Source: Marivivens sp.
GTDB taxonomy: Bacteria > Pseudomonadota > Alphaproteobacteria > Rhodobacterales > Rhodobacteraceae
NCBI GenBank assembly: GCA_017643845.1
Contig: JAEPMR010000016.1
Coordinates: 1 to 50,349 of the forward strand
Reading direction: 5' to 3'
Length of the DNA: 50,349 nt
Shown here: positions 9,491 to 18,114 of the stretch, one piece after another
How positions within the stretch are numbered: position 1 is the first letter of the stretch
How the letters are laid out: the number at the start of each line of letters is the position of its first letter
The notes under the pieces: model-generated
The model's database searches: none
Seen by the model: only the letters and a program-made list of their open reading frames with translations
What the model was told of the DNA's origin: nothing
Position numbers and translations under genes: made by a program

Positions 9491-10528
9491 TCAGTTGGTG
9501 GCGATGGTAACGCCGACGGTGGCGCCGACGCTGTCATTCCAGCGTTGCGCCCAGTCCGCGCCTGCACGCTCGGCCCATTCGGGCAGAACCTCATCCACCA
9601 GAACATCGCGGGCGCGGGCGAAATCGGCATCGGAAACCTCAACCAGCGTCATGTCGCGGGCGTCACCAGCGGGGCAGTCGCCGTTGCCGGTCAGACAGGC
9701 GATGTCATTAACAAGTGCATCCTGAGCGCTGGCCCATGCCGGGTCTTCGAATTCGCTGGCAATCTGGCTGGAGATCAGCGCCTGCATGTCACTGCTCAGG
9801 CCATTCCACTTATCGAGGTTGATCGCGGTGACCACACTGTCCCAGCCGCCGAGCGGGATCGGAAGCAGATGGGTGGATACCTCCCACCAGCCTGCCGAAT
9901 AGCCGGAGCCTGCGCCCGTGACGGCACAATCGACGACGCCTTTCTGCAGCGCGCCAGGAACTTCGGAAAAGCCGACGTTGACGCCTTCGGCGCCGAGGGC
10001 TTCGAGGAATTTGGCGGTCATGCGGCCGGAGGCGCGGACCTTGAGACCTTCGAGATCGTCGAGGCTGGAAATCTCGGCGTTACAGAACACCACCTGTGGT
10101 GGGTAGGGCGCGATGGCGAGGACGTGGCTGTTGAATCTGTCACGGTAGATGTCGGAGACCATCGGGCGGGCCGCATCGACCATCGCACGGGCTTCGTCTG
10201 CGGTCAGCGCGAGCAGCGGAACGTCGAGGCCTTCGAGCTCGGGTGCGTCGGCCACCGCATAATCGGCAACAGTCATGGCTACGTCATAGACGCCATCCCC
10301 CAGCAGGCGATAGACGTCGGCGACGCCAAGGTTCATCTGGTTGTGGGTGGTGAGTGCCACGTTGATTTCGCCATTTGAGGCGGCGGGCAGGGTCTCGTTC
10401 CAGAACGGGGCTTCGTAGGCATTGTGCAGCGGAAGGCTGGACCAGCTGCCGACAACCGAAAGGTCTTCGGCCAGCGCGGGGCTTGCCAGCGCTGCGGTCG
10501 CCATCAGTAGGCTGATTGTCTTTTTCAT
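9491..10528 (-). CDS. dctP: TRAP transporter substrate-binding protein (DctP)
   Basis: This 345-residue secreted binding protein delivers its ligand to DctQM in the periplasm. A signal peptide (MKKTISLLMATAALASPALA) is followed by the DctP fold. The LKVRASGRMTAKFLEALG region holds the conserved arginine that usually salt-bridges a ligand carboxylate. I chose the ATG at 10528 because AAGGAG lies 7 bases upstream and the signal peptide begins there; the frame is open further upstream but without a plausible start. Context implies an organic acid ligand, most simply 5-oxoproline, although the specificity cannot be read directly. Confidence 0.92.
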   Translation of the reverse strand: MKKTISLLMATAALASPALAEDLSVVGSWSSLPLHNAYEAPFWNETLPAASNGEINVALTTHNQMNLGVADVYRLLGDGVYDVAMTVADYAVADAPELEGLDVPLLALTADEARAMVDAARPMVSDIYRDRFNSHVLAIAPYPPQVVFCNAEISSLDDLEGLKVRASGRMTAKFLEALGAEGVNVGFSEVPGALQKGVVDCAVTGAGSGYSAGWWEVSTHLLPIPLGGWDSVVTAINLDKWNGLSSDMQALISSQIASEFEDPAWASAQDALVNDIACLTGNGDCPAGDARDMTLVEVSDADFARARDVLVDEVLPEWAERAGADWAQRWNDSVGATVGVTIATN

Positions 10529-10550
10529 GAGAGTCTCCTTGTTGGTAGTT

Positions 10551-11393
10551 TCAGGATTTGTGGTTGGAATTGGAAGACAGGATCGGATTTTCCGCGTCTT
10601 CGGGAATGTCGGATACAAGCATGTGTCCGGGCTTGTGGGTGATGCAGAGTGGCAGGCGGGCGGCTTCGATCGCGACCTGCGGGGTCACGCCGCAGGCCCA
10701 GAATACGGGCACGTGTCCCGCAGACAGGGGCGCGGCGTCACCCCAATCGGGGCGGGAAAGATCGGCAATCCCTATGGCAGAGGGGTCTCCCACATGCACG
10801 GGCGCACCATGCGCAAGTGGATACCGGCGCGAGATGGCTACGACCTCATCCACCCGTGCCTCTGGCACGGTACGCATGGAGACGACCATCTTGCCGGAAA
10901 ACGGGCCTGCGGGCACCGTGTCAATCGAGGAGCGGAACATCGGCACGGTTTTGTTCGCGTCGATGTGCCAGATCGAGAAACCTGACTGCTGGAGTGCATT
11001 TTCAAAGGTGAAGGAGCATCCAAGCGCGAAGGCTACGAGATCGTCGCGCCAGATGTCGCTGATACTGGTGAGACTGCGGTCAAGCTTGCCATCGATATAA
11101 ACATTATAGGCGGAGACATCGGTGCGGATGTCGATGTCGTGGCCCATTGTCTGCATCATCGGGTTGCCGGTATCGGAGACGCCGGTGATCGGGCAGGGCT
11201 TCGGGTTGCGCTGACAGTAGCGCATGAAGTCAAGGGCGGCGCTTTCGGGCAGGATCACGATATTGGCCTGCAGGCAGCCGCGACCGAGACCGGCAGTATG
11301 GCCGGTATATGTCCCGCTGCGGATGGCACGGCGCAGGGTCGCGGCATCGGCGGATTGAAGCTGTTGATACGAGTCGGTCACGCGGGCCTCCAT
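10551..11393 (-). CDS. YcsI family (DUF1445/UPF0317) putative hydro-lyase
   Basis: This 280-residue cytoplasmic protein matches the UPF0317/DUF1445 family. Markers include SGTYTGHTAGLGRGCLQANI near the N-terminus, FMRYCQRNPKPCPITGVSD at about residue 56, and HVPVFWACGVTPQ near the C-terminus. Bacillus ycsI also lies in a ycsFGI-kipIA locus. The vertebrate D-glutamate cyclase (DGLUCY), which makes 5-oxo-D-proline from D-glutamate, contains a homologous domain, so a cyclase or hydro-lyase feeding 5-oxoproline is plausible. The gene precedes dctP by 22 bases and follows the LysR gene by 63. Confidence 0.88.
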   Translation of the reverse strand: MEARVTDSYQQLQSADAATLRRAIRSGTYTGHTAGLGRGCLQANIVILPESAALDFMRYCQRNPKPCPITGVSDTGNPMMQTMGHDIDIRTDVSAYNVYIDGKLDRSLTSISDIWRDDLVAFALGCSFTFENALQQSGFSIWHIDANKTVPMFRSSIDTVPAGPFSGKMVVSMRTVPEARVDEVVAISRRYPLAHGAPVHVGDPSAIGIADLSRPDWGDAAPLSAGHVPVFWACGVTPQVAIEAARLPLCITHKPGHMLVSDIPEDAENPILSSNSNHKS

Positions 11394-11430
11394 GTTGGGC
11401 CGCAGCGTTCACCGAGCGTGGTATAAAATC

Positions 11431-11445
11431 AAATTGAAATAATTT
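11431..11445 (-). promoter_or_regulatory. AT-rich inverted repeat upstream of the YcsI-family gene
   Basis: The 15 bases AAATTGAAATAATTT form two 5-base arms (AAATT/AATTT) around a 5-base centre in the gap between the LysR stop and the next ATG. On the minus strand a TATACC-like -10 follows. This is a reasonable LysR-type operator and internal promoter for the transport and 5-oxoprolinase genes, but it lacks a clean T-N11-A match. Confidence 0.4.
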
Positions 11446-11456
11446 CTCAGAAGTGA

Positions 11457-12356
11457 TCAGATTTTTTGATCGCTTGCGTAGTCTTGCGCGATGTTGAGCG
11501 CGGTCTTTGCCGCGACTTCGACGATATGGCTGGGCGGATCGGCCATGAAGGAGGCGGTGAATTGCAGGGGTGAGGGGGTCCAGCCCGGATCGAACTCGCG
11601 CAGACGCCCGGCAGAGACCCGTTCGCGGCCCAGCATGCGGGGCAGGACGGCCACGCCGAGATTGGCCTCGACCAGCCGAAAACAGGCAGAAAGCGAAGAG
11701 GAAGGAAACAGCCGGAACCCCGGGCCGACACGGGCAAAGAGCATGTCACGCAATTCGCGGTAGGGGCGGGTGTTGCGGGCATAGGTCAGCACGGGGCGGC
11801 TGAGCAGGCTGGCCTCATCATCGACCAGCGGGGCGTCGGCGGCGACATACCATGCCAGATCGAAACCCGGCAGGGCGATATTATCCACCGCATAATCGGA
11901 GATCGGGCCCAGCAGGACAGCGAGGTCGATTTCGCGGTCAAGCAGTCCGGCGCGGAGGTTGATCGAGATGTCTACGTTAAACTCGATCTCAATGCGCGGG
12001 TAGAGGTGATGCAGGCGCGAAACCAGTTCCGGCAGCCAGCATTGCGCGATGGTTTCCGACACACCGAGGCGCAGGCGGCCATCGACGCCCGCTGGATCGA
12101 CGATCTCTTTCTCGATCCGGTCTGTGAGGCGTTCCATCTGCTCGGCATGGGCGAGGAGCATCTCGCCGCGCTTGGTCAAGTGCATGCCGGAGGCGGTGCG
12201 GTCGAACAGCTCGCAGGAAAGACTTTCTTCGAGGTTCTTGATCCGCGCCGTGACGGCTGGCTGGGTGAGATGAAGCCCCGTCGCGGCGCGGCGCACGCCG
12301 CCCAGACGGACCACGGCGAGAAAGGTGCGGAGTTGGTCGAGATTGATTCGGCTCAT
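11457..12356 (-). CDS. LysR family transcriptional regulator
   Basis: This 299-residue regulator has the N-terminal winged helix (INLDQLRTFLAVVRLGGVRRAATGLHLTQPAVTARIKNLE pattern, residues about 3-60) and a C-terminal effector-binding domain. Such proteins respond to a small molecule, often the substrate of the neighbouring genes. It stands first in the minus-strand block and is divergent from an EamA permease, so it could control the ycsI-dctPQM-pxpBCA genes, the permease, or both. A 96-base gap to the permease gene can hold a divergent operator. The effector is unknown. Confidence 0.93.
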   Translation of the reverse strand: MSRINLDQLRTFLAVVRLGGVRRAATGLHLTQPAVTARIKNLEESLSCELFDRTASGMHLTKRGEMLLAHAEQMERLTDRIEKEIVDPAGVDGRLRLGVSETIAQCWLPELVSRLHHLYPRIEIEFNVDISINLRAGLLDREIDLAVLLGPISDYAVDNIALPGFDLAWYVAADAPLVDDEASLLSRPVLTYARNTRPYRELRDMLFARVGPGFRLFPSSSLSACFRLVEANLGVAVLPRMLGRERVSAGRLREFDPGWTPSPLQFTASFMADPPSHIVEVAAKTALNIAQDYASDQKI

Positions 12357-12452
12357 GACATGGATATTGGCAGGGTTCGCGCCGCGCGGAAATGTGAAAG
12401 GGTTTGAGGAAATTCGCTGGTGGAATGCGGGCGGTCGCGCCTAGGCTGGGGC

Positions 12453-13292
12453 ATGACACTGTTCCTGCTGACCACACTGACGATGGTGGCTTTTGCCGCG
12501 AACTCGATCCTGAACCGGATGGCGGTTTGGGAGGCGGGGATGGACCCGCTGGCCTTTGCCGTGGTGCGCGTGGCGGCGGGGGCTGTGGTGCTGGCGGTAC
12601 TGGTTTGGCGGCGGGCGGGGCGGTTGCCGGATTATGCCCCCGCGCGGCGCTGGAAGGGCGCGGCGAGCCTCGGGCTTTATATGATCGGGTTTTCGCTGGC
12701 CTATCTGACGCTGGATGCGGGGATCGGGGCGCTGATCCTCTTTGGCGGGGTGCAGATCACCATGTTTGCCGCGAGTGTGTTGGCGCGGGAGGCGGTGCCG
12801 CCCTTGCGCTGGCTGGGTGCGGGGCTGGCGATGGCGGGGCTGGTTTACCTCTTGTGGCCGCGCGGGGCTGTGAGCGTGGATGCGGGTGGTGCGGTGCTGA
12901 TGGCCGGTGCGGCGCTGGGCTGGGGGATCTATTCTGTCCTTGGCCGTGGCGCGGCGGATGCGCTTGAAGGGACAGCGGCCAATTTTGGCCTGTTGCTGCC
13001 GGTGATGGTGTTGCCCGCGCTGATGGCGGCATGGGCCCTGACCCCTGACGCGCTGGCGCTGGCGGTGACGTCCGGCGCAGTGACATCGGGGCTGGGCTAT
13101 GCGCTGTGGTATCGGGTGCTGCCGCAGATGGCGGGGACGACGGCGGCGATTGCACAACTGAGCGTGCCGGTGATCGCGGTGGCGGCGGGCGCTGTGCTGC
13201 TGGGTGAGCCGGTGACGCAGGAGTTGATCGTCGCGGCGGCTCTGGTGCTGGGCGGTATCGGGATATCGACTTTGAAGGGGAAGCGGGGATGA
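12453..13292 (+). CDS. EamA/DMT family permease
   Basis: This 279-residue inner-membrane protein has ten hydrophobic segments arranged as two EamA halves. It is typical of drug/metabolite exporters that release amino acids or other small metabolites. I chose the ATG at 12453, where the first transmembrane helix (MTLFLLTTLTMVAFAANSILNR) begins, rather than an upstream in-frame start that would add a charged tail. The second half contains ALWYRVLPQMAGTTAAIAQLSVPV, a conserved EamA stretch. The stop overlaps the GNAT gene start by four bases, suggesting co-translation. The substrate is unknown. Confidence 0.9.
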   Translation: MTLFLLTTLTMVAFAANSILNRMAVWEAGMDPLAFAVVRVAAGAVVLAVLVWRRAGRLPDYAPARRWKGAASLGLYMIGFSLAYLTLDAGIGALILFGGVQITMFAASVLAREAVPPLRWLGAGLAMAGLVYLLWPRGAVSVDAGGAVLMAGAALGWGIYSVLGRGAADALEGTAANFGLLLPVMVLPALMAAWALTPDALALAVTSGAVTSGLGYALWYRVLPQMAGTTAAIAQLSVPVIAVAAGAVLLGEPVTQELIVAAALVLGGIGISTLKGKRG

Positions 13293-13762
13293 ATTTTCAG
13301 CGGGAGATGAAGCGGGGCGAGGAGGCGGAGGTCGACGCGCTGTTGCGGGCGGCGTTTGGTGGGGAGGACGAGGCGAAGCTGGTGCGGCAGTTGCGCAAGA
13401 GCGGCGCGATGGCGGGGGAGATGGTGGTGCCCGGTGAGGACGGGATCATCGGCTATTATGCGCTCTCAAAGATGGTCGCGCCGAAGGGCTGGCTGGCGCT
13501 GGCACCGGTGGCTGTCGCGCCGGAGCATCAGGGGCGCGGCGTGGGGCGGCGTATGGTGGGCATGTGCGCCGAATGGGCGCGGATCGCGCGGGCGCATGTG
13601 GTGGTATTGGGCGATGTGCGGTTCTACGAGCGGGCCGGTTTCAGCCACGCGCGGGCGGCGAAACTGCGCGCGCCCTATCCGGTGGAGCATCTGGCGCTGG
13701 CGGGGCCGGACGGTGACGCGCCGGAGGTGGAGCTGGTCTATGCCAAGGCGTTTGGCGGCTAG
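13289..13762 (+). CDS. GNAT family N-acetyltransferase
   Basis: This 157-residue protein has the acetyl-CoA-binding GNAT core. Motif A is visible as LAPVAVAPEHQGRGVGRRM at about residues 71-88 (Q/R-x-x-G-x-G pattern), followed by VVVLGDVRFYERAGFSHA, which is characteristic of the YhbS subgroup. The acetyl acceptor is unknown. It is translationally coupled to the EamA permease, hinting that exporter and transferase act on one compound. The gene is convergent with the NUDIX gene, and their ends overlap by four bases. Confidence 0.9.
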   Translation: MNFQREMKRGEEAEVDALLRAAFGGEDEAKLVRQLRKSGAMAGEMVVPGEDGIIGYYALSKMVAPKGWLALAPVAVAPEHQGRGVGRRMVGMCAEWARIARAHVVVLGDVRFYERAGFSHARAAKLRAPYPVEHLALAGPDGDAPEVELVYAKAFGG

Positions 13763-14211
13763 CGCAGGATCGGCTCCAGCGGATCATAGGCGGGGGCATC
13801 GGGATCGCGCCATGCCACGGCGGCGAGGCTGTCGGGCTTGACCCGCAGATCCGCGAGCTCTGCGCGCGTGACCCAGCGGCGGTGGCTGACGATGCCTTCG
13901 GGATCGGTCCAGTCGCCGTAGGGATCGCCGCTGACGATGGTGCAGCGGAAATAGACATCGACCTGATGGAAGGTGCCATTCGGGTCGTGGAACTCATTGA
14001 CAAGGCAGGGCGCACCGACGCGGACGGCAAGGCCGGTTTCCTCCATGATCTCGCGCTGGAGGTTGTCGGTCAGGGAGCTGTGCGGCTCGACCCCGCCGCC
14101 GGGAGCACACCACAGATGCGTGCGGCCCTTCCATGCGTTCACCAGGAGCAAACGATTTTCATGTAAAATGATGCCGCGGACAGCGACTCGCGGGGCAGGT
14201 GACTGTTTCAT
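13759..14211 (-). CDS. NUDIX hydrolase
   Basis: This 150-residue protein has a NUDIX box near residues 38-61: GGVEPHS, seven residues, then REIMEETGL. The catalytic REUxEE glutamates are intact. The earlier glutamate of the Gx5E element is serine here, a position with a structural rather than catalytic role. NUDIX enzymes cleave nucleoside diphosphate derivatives, and the substrate cannot be told from this sequence. The start has a weak ribosome-binding context, but an upstream GGAGA region is close. It lies alone on the minus strand between two plus-strand genes. Confidence 0.88.
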   Translation of the reverse strand: MKQSPAPRVAVRGIILHENRLLLVNAWKGRTHLWCAPGGGVEPHSSLTDNLQREIMEETGLAVRVGAPCLVNEFHDPNGTFHQVDVYFRCTIVSGDPYGDWTDPEGIVSHRRWVTRAELADLRVKPDSLAAVAWRDPDAPAYDPLEPILR

Positions 14212-14290
14212 AGGCGGAGAGTGGCCTGTGACGCAGGGTCAGGCAAGGGCGCGGCCTTACGGCCATGCGGAAAAGAGCTATATTGTACGA

Positions 14291-15070
14291 ATGAACAGCC
14301 TCATCATCGCCTTCCTGACCATGATCGGCGCCGTGGCGGCGGCCGATAGCGGCGGCTCGGTTTCGCCGGAGCGCGATTGCGTGGTGATGCTGCACGGGCT
14401 GGCGCGTACGGAGACCTCGCTCGCGCCGATGCAGTTCTACCTCGAAACCCTTGGTTACACGGTCGTCAATCGCGGCTACCCCTCGACCGAACAGACGATC
14501 CAGACGCTGGTGGAGATTGCCCTGCCGCGCGATGTGGAGGCCTGTGGCGACCGGCGGGTGAATTTCGTGACCCATTCGATGGGTGGAATTCTGGTGCGGG
14601 CCTGGCTGAGCAAGAACCGCCCCGCCGATATGGGCCGCGTGGTGATGCTCGGACCGCCGAACAAGGGCAGCCAGCTGGTGGATGTGTTCGGGGAGTTCGA
14701 GCCGTTTCAATGGGTGAACGGTCCTGCGGGACTGCAACTGGGTACGGGTGAGAACAGCCTGCCCAACCGCCTGTCGCTGCCAGCCTATGAGGCGGGGATC
14801 ATTGCGGGGAACCAGTCGCTGAACCCGATCTATTCGAGCATGATTGACGGGCCGGATGACGGGAAGGTTTCGGTGGAGTCGACCCGTATGGAGGGGATGA
14901 CCGACCATCTGGTGCTGCCGGTGACGCATACGTTCATGATGATTGATCCGCTGGTGATGGTGCAGGCCGCGACCTTTCTGGAAACCGGCGCATTCGATCC
15001 CGATCTGGATTTGGGGGACATCGTTTTCGGGGATGACGAAGACGTCAGCCGCGCGGATGACGAGAGCTGA
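14291..15070 (+). CDS. Secreted alpha/beta hydrolase (lipase/esterase-like)
   Basis: This 259-residue protein has a short N-terminal signal-like helix ([20 protein letters not shown]), then [13 protein letters not shown] as the oxyanion-loop segment and THSMGG at about residues 97-102 as the nucleophile elbow (serine 99). A late PVTHTFMM segment is a plausible location for the catalytic histidine. The fold and motifs resemble triacylglycerol lipases and PGAP1-like esterases. I used the ATG at 14291 because the hydrophobic leader starts there. The C-terminal 20 residues are highly acidic. It overlaps the ynfA stop-start by one base. Confidence 0.87.
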   Translation: MNSLIIAFLTMIGAVAAADSGGSVSPERDCVVMLHGLARTETSLAPMQFYLETLGYTVVNRGYPSTEQTIQTLVEIALPRDVEACGDRRVNFVTHSMGGILVRAWLSKNRPADMGRVVMLGPPNKGSQLVDVFGEFEPFQWVNGPAGLQLGTGENSLPNRLSLPAYEAGIIAGNQSLNPIYSSMIDGPDDGKVSVESTRMEGMTDHLVLPVTHTFMMIDPLVMVQAATFLETGAFDPDLDLGDIVFGDDEDVSRADDES

Positions 15071-15396
15071 TGCAGACGGCTGCTGCCTATCTTCTGGCTG
15101 CTATCGCCGAAATTGCGGGCTGCTATGCGGTGTGGATGTGGCTGCGGCTGGACCGTTCGGCGCTGTGGCTGATCCCTGCGCTGGGGGCGCTGCTGATTTT
15201 CGCTGTGGCGCTGACATGGGCGCAAAGCCCGAATGCAGGGCGTGCCTTTGCCGCTTATGGCGGGGTCTATATCGCGGCGTCGCTGGGCTGGATGGGGCTG
15301 GTGGAGAAATCGCCGCCAGACCGCTGGGACCTGATCGGCGCGGCGATTTGCCTGACCGGCGCGGCGGTGATCCTCGCCGCACCGAGGGGGGCGTAG
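15070..15396 (+). CDS. ynfA: YnfA family (UPF0060) small membrane protein
   Basis: This 108-residue protein has four transmembrane helices and the UPF0060 signatures [37 protein letters not shown] and [19 protein letters not shown]. The family resembles small multidrug resistance transporters in size and topology, but its role is not settled. The ATG shares a base with the stop of the hydrolase gene. It is convergent with purK, whose stop lies four bases beyond. Confidence 0.94.
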   Translation: MQTAAAYLLAAIAEIAGCYAVWMWLRLDRSALWLIPALGALLIFAVALTWAQSPNAGRAFAAYGGVYIAASLGWMGLVEKSPPDRWDLIGAAICLTGAAVILAAPRGA

Positions 15397-15400
15397 GCCC

Positions 15401-16480
15401 CTAGCGCGGCGCGGGGCCGGTGATGCGGTTGATATGGCCCATTTTGCGGCCGGGCTTGGCCTCGGCCTTGCCGTAGAGGTGGATCGCGGTATCTGTCTTG
15501 GCGATTTCGGGGATGCGGGCGATGTCGTCGCCGATCAGGTTTTCCATCACCACATCCGAATGACGCGTTCCGTCGCCCAGAGGCCAGCCCGCAACGGCGC
15601 GGATGTGCTGTTCGAACTGGTCGATAGTGCAGCCGTTCTGGGTCCAGTGGCCGGAATTGTGGACGCGGGGCGCGATTTCATTGACGATCAACCCCGAAGG
15701 CGTGACGAACAGCTCGACCCCCATGACGCCGACATAATCGAGCGCGCCGAGGATCTTGGCCGCGATCAGAACGGCGTCGGTGCGCTGGGAGGCGGAGAGG
15801 GTGGCGGGCACGGTGGTGGTGTGCAGGATGCCGTCGCGATGCACGTTCTCGCCGGGATCGAAGCATGAGACACTACCATCAAGCCCGCGCGCGCCGATGA
15901 CGGAGACCTCATGGCTGAAGTTGACGAAACCTTCGAGAATGGCGGGTGCGCCGGCCATATCTGCCAGCGCCTGTGCGGCATCATCTGCGGATTTGAGGCG
16001 GGCCTGCCCCTTGCCATCATATCCGAAGCGGCGGGTTTTGAGGATCGCGGGGGTGCCGATCTCGGCAATCGCCTCAGTCAGATCGGTGGCGTCATCCACA
16101 GCGGCGAAGGGGGCTGTTTTCAACCCCTGTTCGGAGAGAAAGGCTTTCTCGGTCAGGCGGTCCTGGCTCACCGCCAATGTGCGGCGGTTGGGGCGGATCG
16201 GGCGGAGGTTTTCGAGAATATCGAGCGCGGCGGTGGGGATGTTCTCGAACTCGTAGGTGATCACGTCGACGCTGGCGGCAAAGGCGCGCAGCGCGGCTTC
16301 GTTATCATAAGCAGCGGTTGTGACCTGATCGGCCACATGACCGGCGGGCGGGTTCACGCCGGGCTCGAAGATATGGGTGCGGAAGCCGAGGCGCGAGGCC
16401 GCGACGGAGAGCATGCGGCCCAACTGCCCGCCACCCAGAATGCCGATGGTGGCGCCGGAGGCGAGAGGGGTATCAGTCAT
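15401..16480 (-). CDS. purK: N5-carboxyaminoimidazole ribonucleotide synthase (PurK)
   Basis: PurK uses ATP and bicarbonate to carboxylate 5-aminoimidazole ribonucleotide at N5, a step of de novo purine synthesis in the cytoplasm. The 359 residues have the ATP-grasp layout: [12 protein letters not shown] at about residues 12-23, [12 protein letters not shown] in the central domain, and [16 protein letters not shown] near residue 270. I chose the ATG at 16480 because it overlaps the purE end (coupled translation) and the longer frame upstream lies within purE. It completes the purE-purK pair. Confidence 0.96.
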   Translation of the reverse strand: MTDTPLASGATIGILGGGQLGRMLSVAASRLGFRTHIFEPGVNPPAGHVADQVTTAAYDNEAALRAFAASVDVITYEFENIPTAALDILENLRPIRPNRRTLAVSQDRLTEKAFLSEQGLKTAPFAAVDDATDLTEAIAEIGTPAILKTRRFGYDGKGQARLKSADDAAQALADMAGAPAILEGFVNFSHEVSVIGARGLDGSVSCFDPGENVHRDGILHTTTVPATLSASQRTDAVLIAAKILGALDYVGVMGVELFVTPSGLIVNEIAPRVHNSGHWTQNGCTIDQFEQHIRAVAGWPLGDGTRHSDVVMENLIGDDIARIPEIAKTDTAIHLYGKAEAKPGRKMGHINRITGPAPR

Positions 16481-16964
16481 CGGTCGGCTCTTCGGGGATG
16501 GAGGCGGAGAGGGCGTCGCGCCACGCGTCGAGGCGGGCGGCGAGGGCGTCATCAGACGTGGCGAGGATGCCTGCGGCCATCAAGCCCGCATTGGCGGCGC
16601 CGGCCGCGCCGATTGCCATTGTCGCGACCGGATAGCCTTTGGGCATCTGCACGATGGAATAGAGGCTGTCGACGCCGGAAAGCGCTTTGGTCTGAACCGG
16701 CACGCCGACCACCGGCACGCGGGTTTTGGAGGCCATCATACCGGGCAGGTGGGCGGCACCGCCAGCGCCTGCGATGATGACTTTCAGTCCGCGCTCGGCG
16801 GCTGTTTTGCCGTAGGACCAGAGCCTGTCGGGTGTGCGGTGGGCCGAGACGATGCGTGTCTCGTAGCTGATGCCCAATTCATCGAGAATATCGGCGGCGT
16901 TTTTCATGGTGGGCCAGTCGGACTGGCTGCCCATGATGATTCCGACTGCTGGCGCTTGGGTCAT
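16473..16964 (-). CDS. purE: N5-carboxyaminoimidazole ribonucleotide mutase (PurE)
   Basis: PurE moves the carboxyl group from N5 to C4, giving 4-carboxyaminoimidazole ribonucleotide. The 163 residues show the class I signatures [21 protein letters not shown], the SAHRTPDRL loop and the [14 protein letters not shown] segment. It is the first gene of purEK, overlapping purK by 8 bases, so the unstable N5 intermediate is made and used by proteins translated together. Confidence 0.97.
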   Translation of the reverse strand: MTQAPAVGIIMGSQSDWPTMKNAADILDELGISYETRIVSAHRTPDRLWSYGKTAAERGLKVIIAGAGGAAHLPGMMASKTRVPVVGVPVQTKALSGVDSLYSIVQMPKGYPVATMAIGAAGAANAGLMAAGILATSDDALAARLDAWRDALSASIPEEPTDD

Positions 16965-17036
16965 GGTGTGTCCCCGTCATAAAGGAAGCGGCACTATAAC
17001 GGTGCTGCGGTGCGGCGCAATGGGGAAGGGCGCGGC

Positions 17037-17255
17037 TTAGGCGATGATATCTGGGAAGATTCGGTCTTCGAGGCGGGAAATCTGATCTTTCAGCTGGAGC
17101 TTTTGCTTCTTCAGCCGCCGGATGGTGAACATATCAGAGGAACCGCGCTCCTGAAGCGCGTGAATCGCTTCGTCGAGGTCGCGGTGCTCGCGCTTGAGCA
17201 CTTCCAGCTCGACGCGCAAAACCTCGATCTGTTCCATCTTTGCAGAACTGTTCAT
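17037..17255 (-). CDS. YdcH family (DUF465) small coiled-coil protein
   Basis: This 72-residue protein is rich in charged residues. A heptad-like pattern between about residues 7 and 63 and the RRLKKQKLQLKDQI motif are characteristic of DUF465/YdcH. It is predicted to be a cytoplasmic two-helix coiled coil of unknown function. It is single and is divergent from the Hsp20 gene. Confidence 0.88.
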   Translation of the reverse strand: MNSSAKMEQIEVLRVELEVLKREHRDLDEAIHALQERGSSDMFTIRRLKKQKLQLKDQISRLEDRIFPDIIA

Positions 17256-17326
17256 CGACTCGGGTCCGATCCTAGTGGGGCACCATCCAAGATAGGGGTT
17301 TGAGAGCGGTTCGCCTAGTCCTTCCT

Positions 17327-17355
17327 CTTGCGTAGCGGCGTTTCGCGCCCCATAT
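17327..17355 (+). promoter_or_regulatory. RpoH (sigma-32) type heat-shock promoter for the Hsp20 gene
   Basis: CTTGCGT at 17327-17333, 14 bases, then CCCCATAT at 17348-17355. This matches the sigma-32 pattern CTTGaaa-N13-15-CCCCATnT closely, including the C-run before the -10. Transcription would begin near 17362, giving an untranslated leader of about 57 bases before the small heat-shock gene. Confidence 0.75.
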
Positions 17356-17418
17356 TTCCTATTGAGGGTCGCCGAAACGGGGCCTGATGGACGGTCGCTT
17401 GCATAGAGGGCATGTCGT

Positions 17419-17838
17419 ATGACGAAACTGACACTGGGGACGCATCCCTACCTGCTGGGGTTCGAGCAGCTGGAACGGCTGGTGGAACGCACCGCGAAGA
17501 GCGGAAATGACGGGTACCCCCCTTATAACATCGAACAGACATCGGATCGGTCCTACCGGATCACGCTGGCGGTTGCCGGATTCGGGGAAGAAGATCTCTC
17601 GATTACGGTCGAGGACAATCAACTGGTCATTCGCGGGCGTCAGAGGGATGACGGCGAGGACCGGATCTATCTCCATCGTGGCATTGCGGCGCGCCAGTTC
17701 CAGCGATCCTTTGTGCTGGCCGACGGCGTGGATGTCGGGGAGGCCATTATGGAAAACGGGCTGCTGCACGTGGACCTGACGCGCAAGGTGCCGGACAGCG
17801 TGGTGCAGACCATCAAGATCAGGAGGCAGTCGAGCTAA
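17419..17838 (+). CDS. Hsp20/IbpA family small heat-shock protein
   Basis: This 139-residue chaperone has an alpha-crystallin domain starting at YNIEQTSDRSYRITLAVAGF (about residue 35), the LVIRGRQ strand, IAARQFQRSFVLAD, and the ENGLLHVDLTRKVP segment (A-x-x-x-n-G-v-L core). Such proteins hold unfolding proteins in large oligomers until ATP-driven chaperones act. Expression from an RpoH-type promoter is predicted. A GAGGG ribosome-binding site sits about 9 bases before the ATG. The stop overlaps the next ATG by one base, coupling it to the DUF1150 protein. Confidence 0.95.
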   Translation: MTKLTLGTHPYLLGFEQLERLVERTAKSGNDGYPPYNIEQTSDRSYRITLAVAGFGEEDLSITVEDNQLVIRGRQRDDGEDRIYLHRGIAARQFQRSFVLADGVDVGEAIMENGLLHVDLTRKVPDSVVQTIKIRRQSS

Positions 17839-18062
17839 TGCATACGAAAGTTGATCTGTCGTCCCTCGGTGAGCGGATCGTTTATGTGAAGCCGGTGGCG
17901 GTGCAAGACCTGCCGGATGAGGTGCGCCATCAGGCGGGAGACCTCAAAGAGCTGTTTGCGGTGCACAATGCCGAAGGCGAACAGCTGGCGCTGGTCGCGG
18001 ACCGGCGAATGGCCTTCGTGCTTGCGCGGCAATATGATATGACGCCTGTGGCAGTGCACTGA
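17838..18062 (+). CDS. DUF1150 family protein
   Basis: This 74-residue protein matches the alphaproteobacterial DUF1150 family, with VKPVAVQDLPDEV near residue 17 and an AVHNAEGEQLALVADRRMAFVLARQYDMTPVAVH ending, typically encoded beside hsp20. The function is unknown. The one-base overlap with hsp20 means shared transcription and heat induction are likely. Confidence 0.9.
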   Translation: MHTKVDLSSLGERIVYVKPVAVQDLPDEVRHQAGDLKELFAVHNAEGEQLALVADRRMAFVLARQYDMTPVAVH

Positions 18063-18114
18063 TCCACGAAAGGCGGGCCCTGCCACTGTGGGTTTCATCA
18101 GGAGGCAGGGCAGA

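Noticed and set aside
17362..17418. ROSE-type RNA thermometer before hsp20
   Set aside because: The conserved U(U/C)GCU motif pairing the ribosome-binding site is not present in a convincing position.
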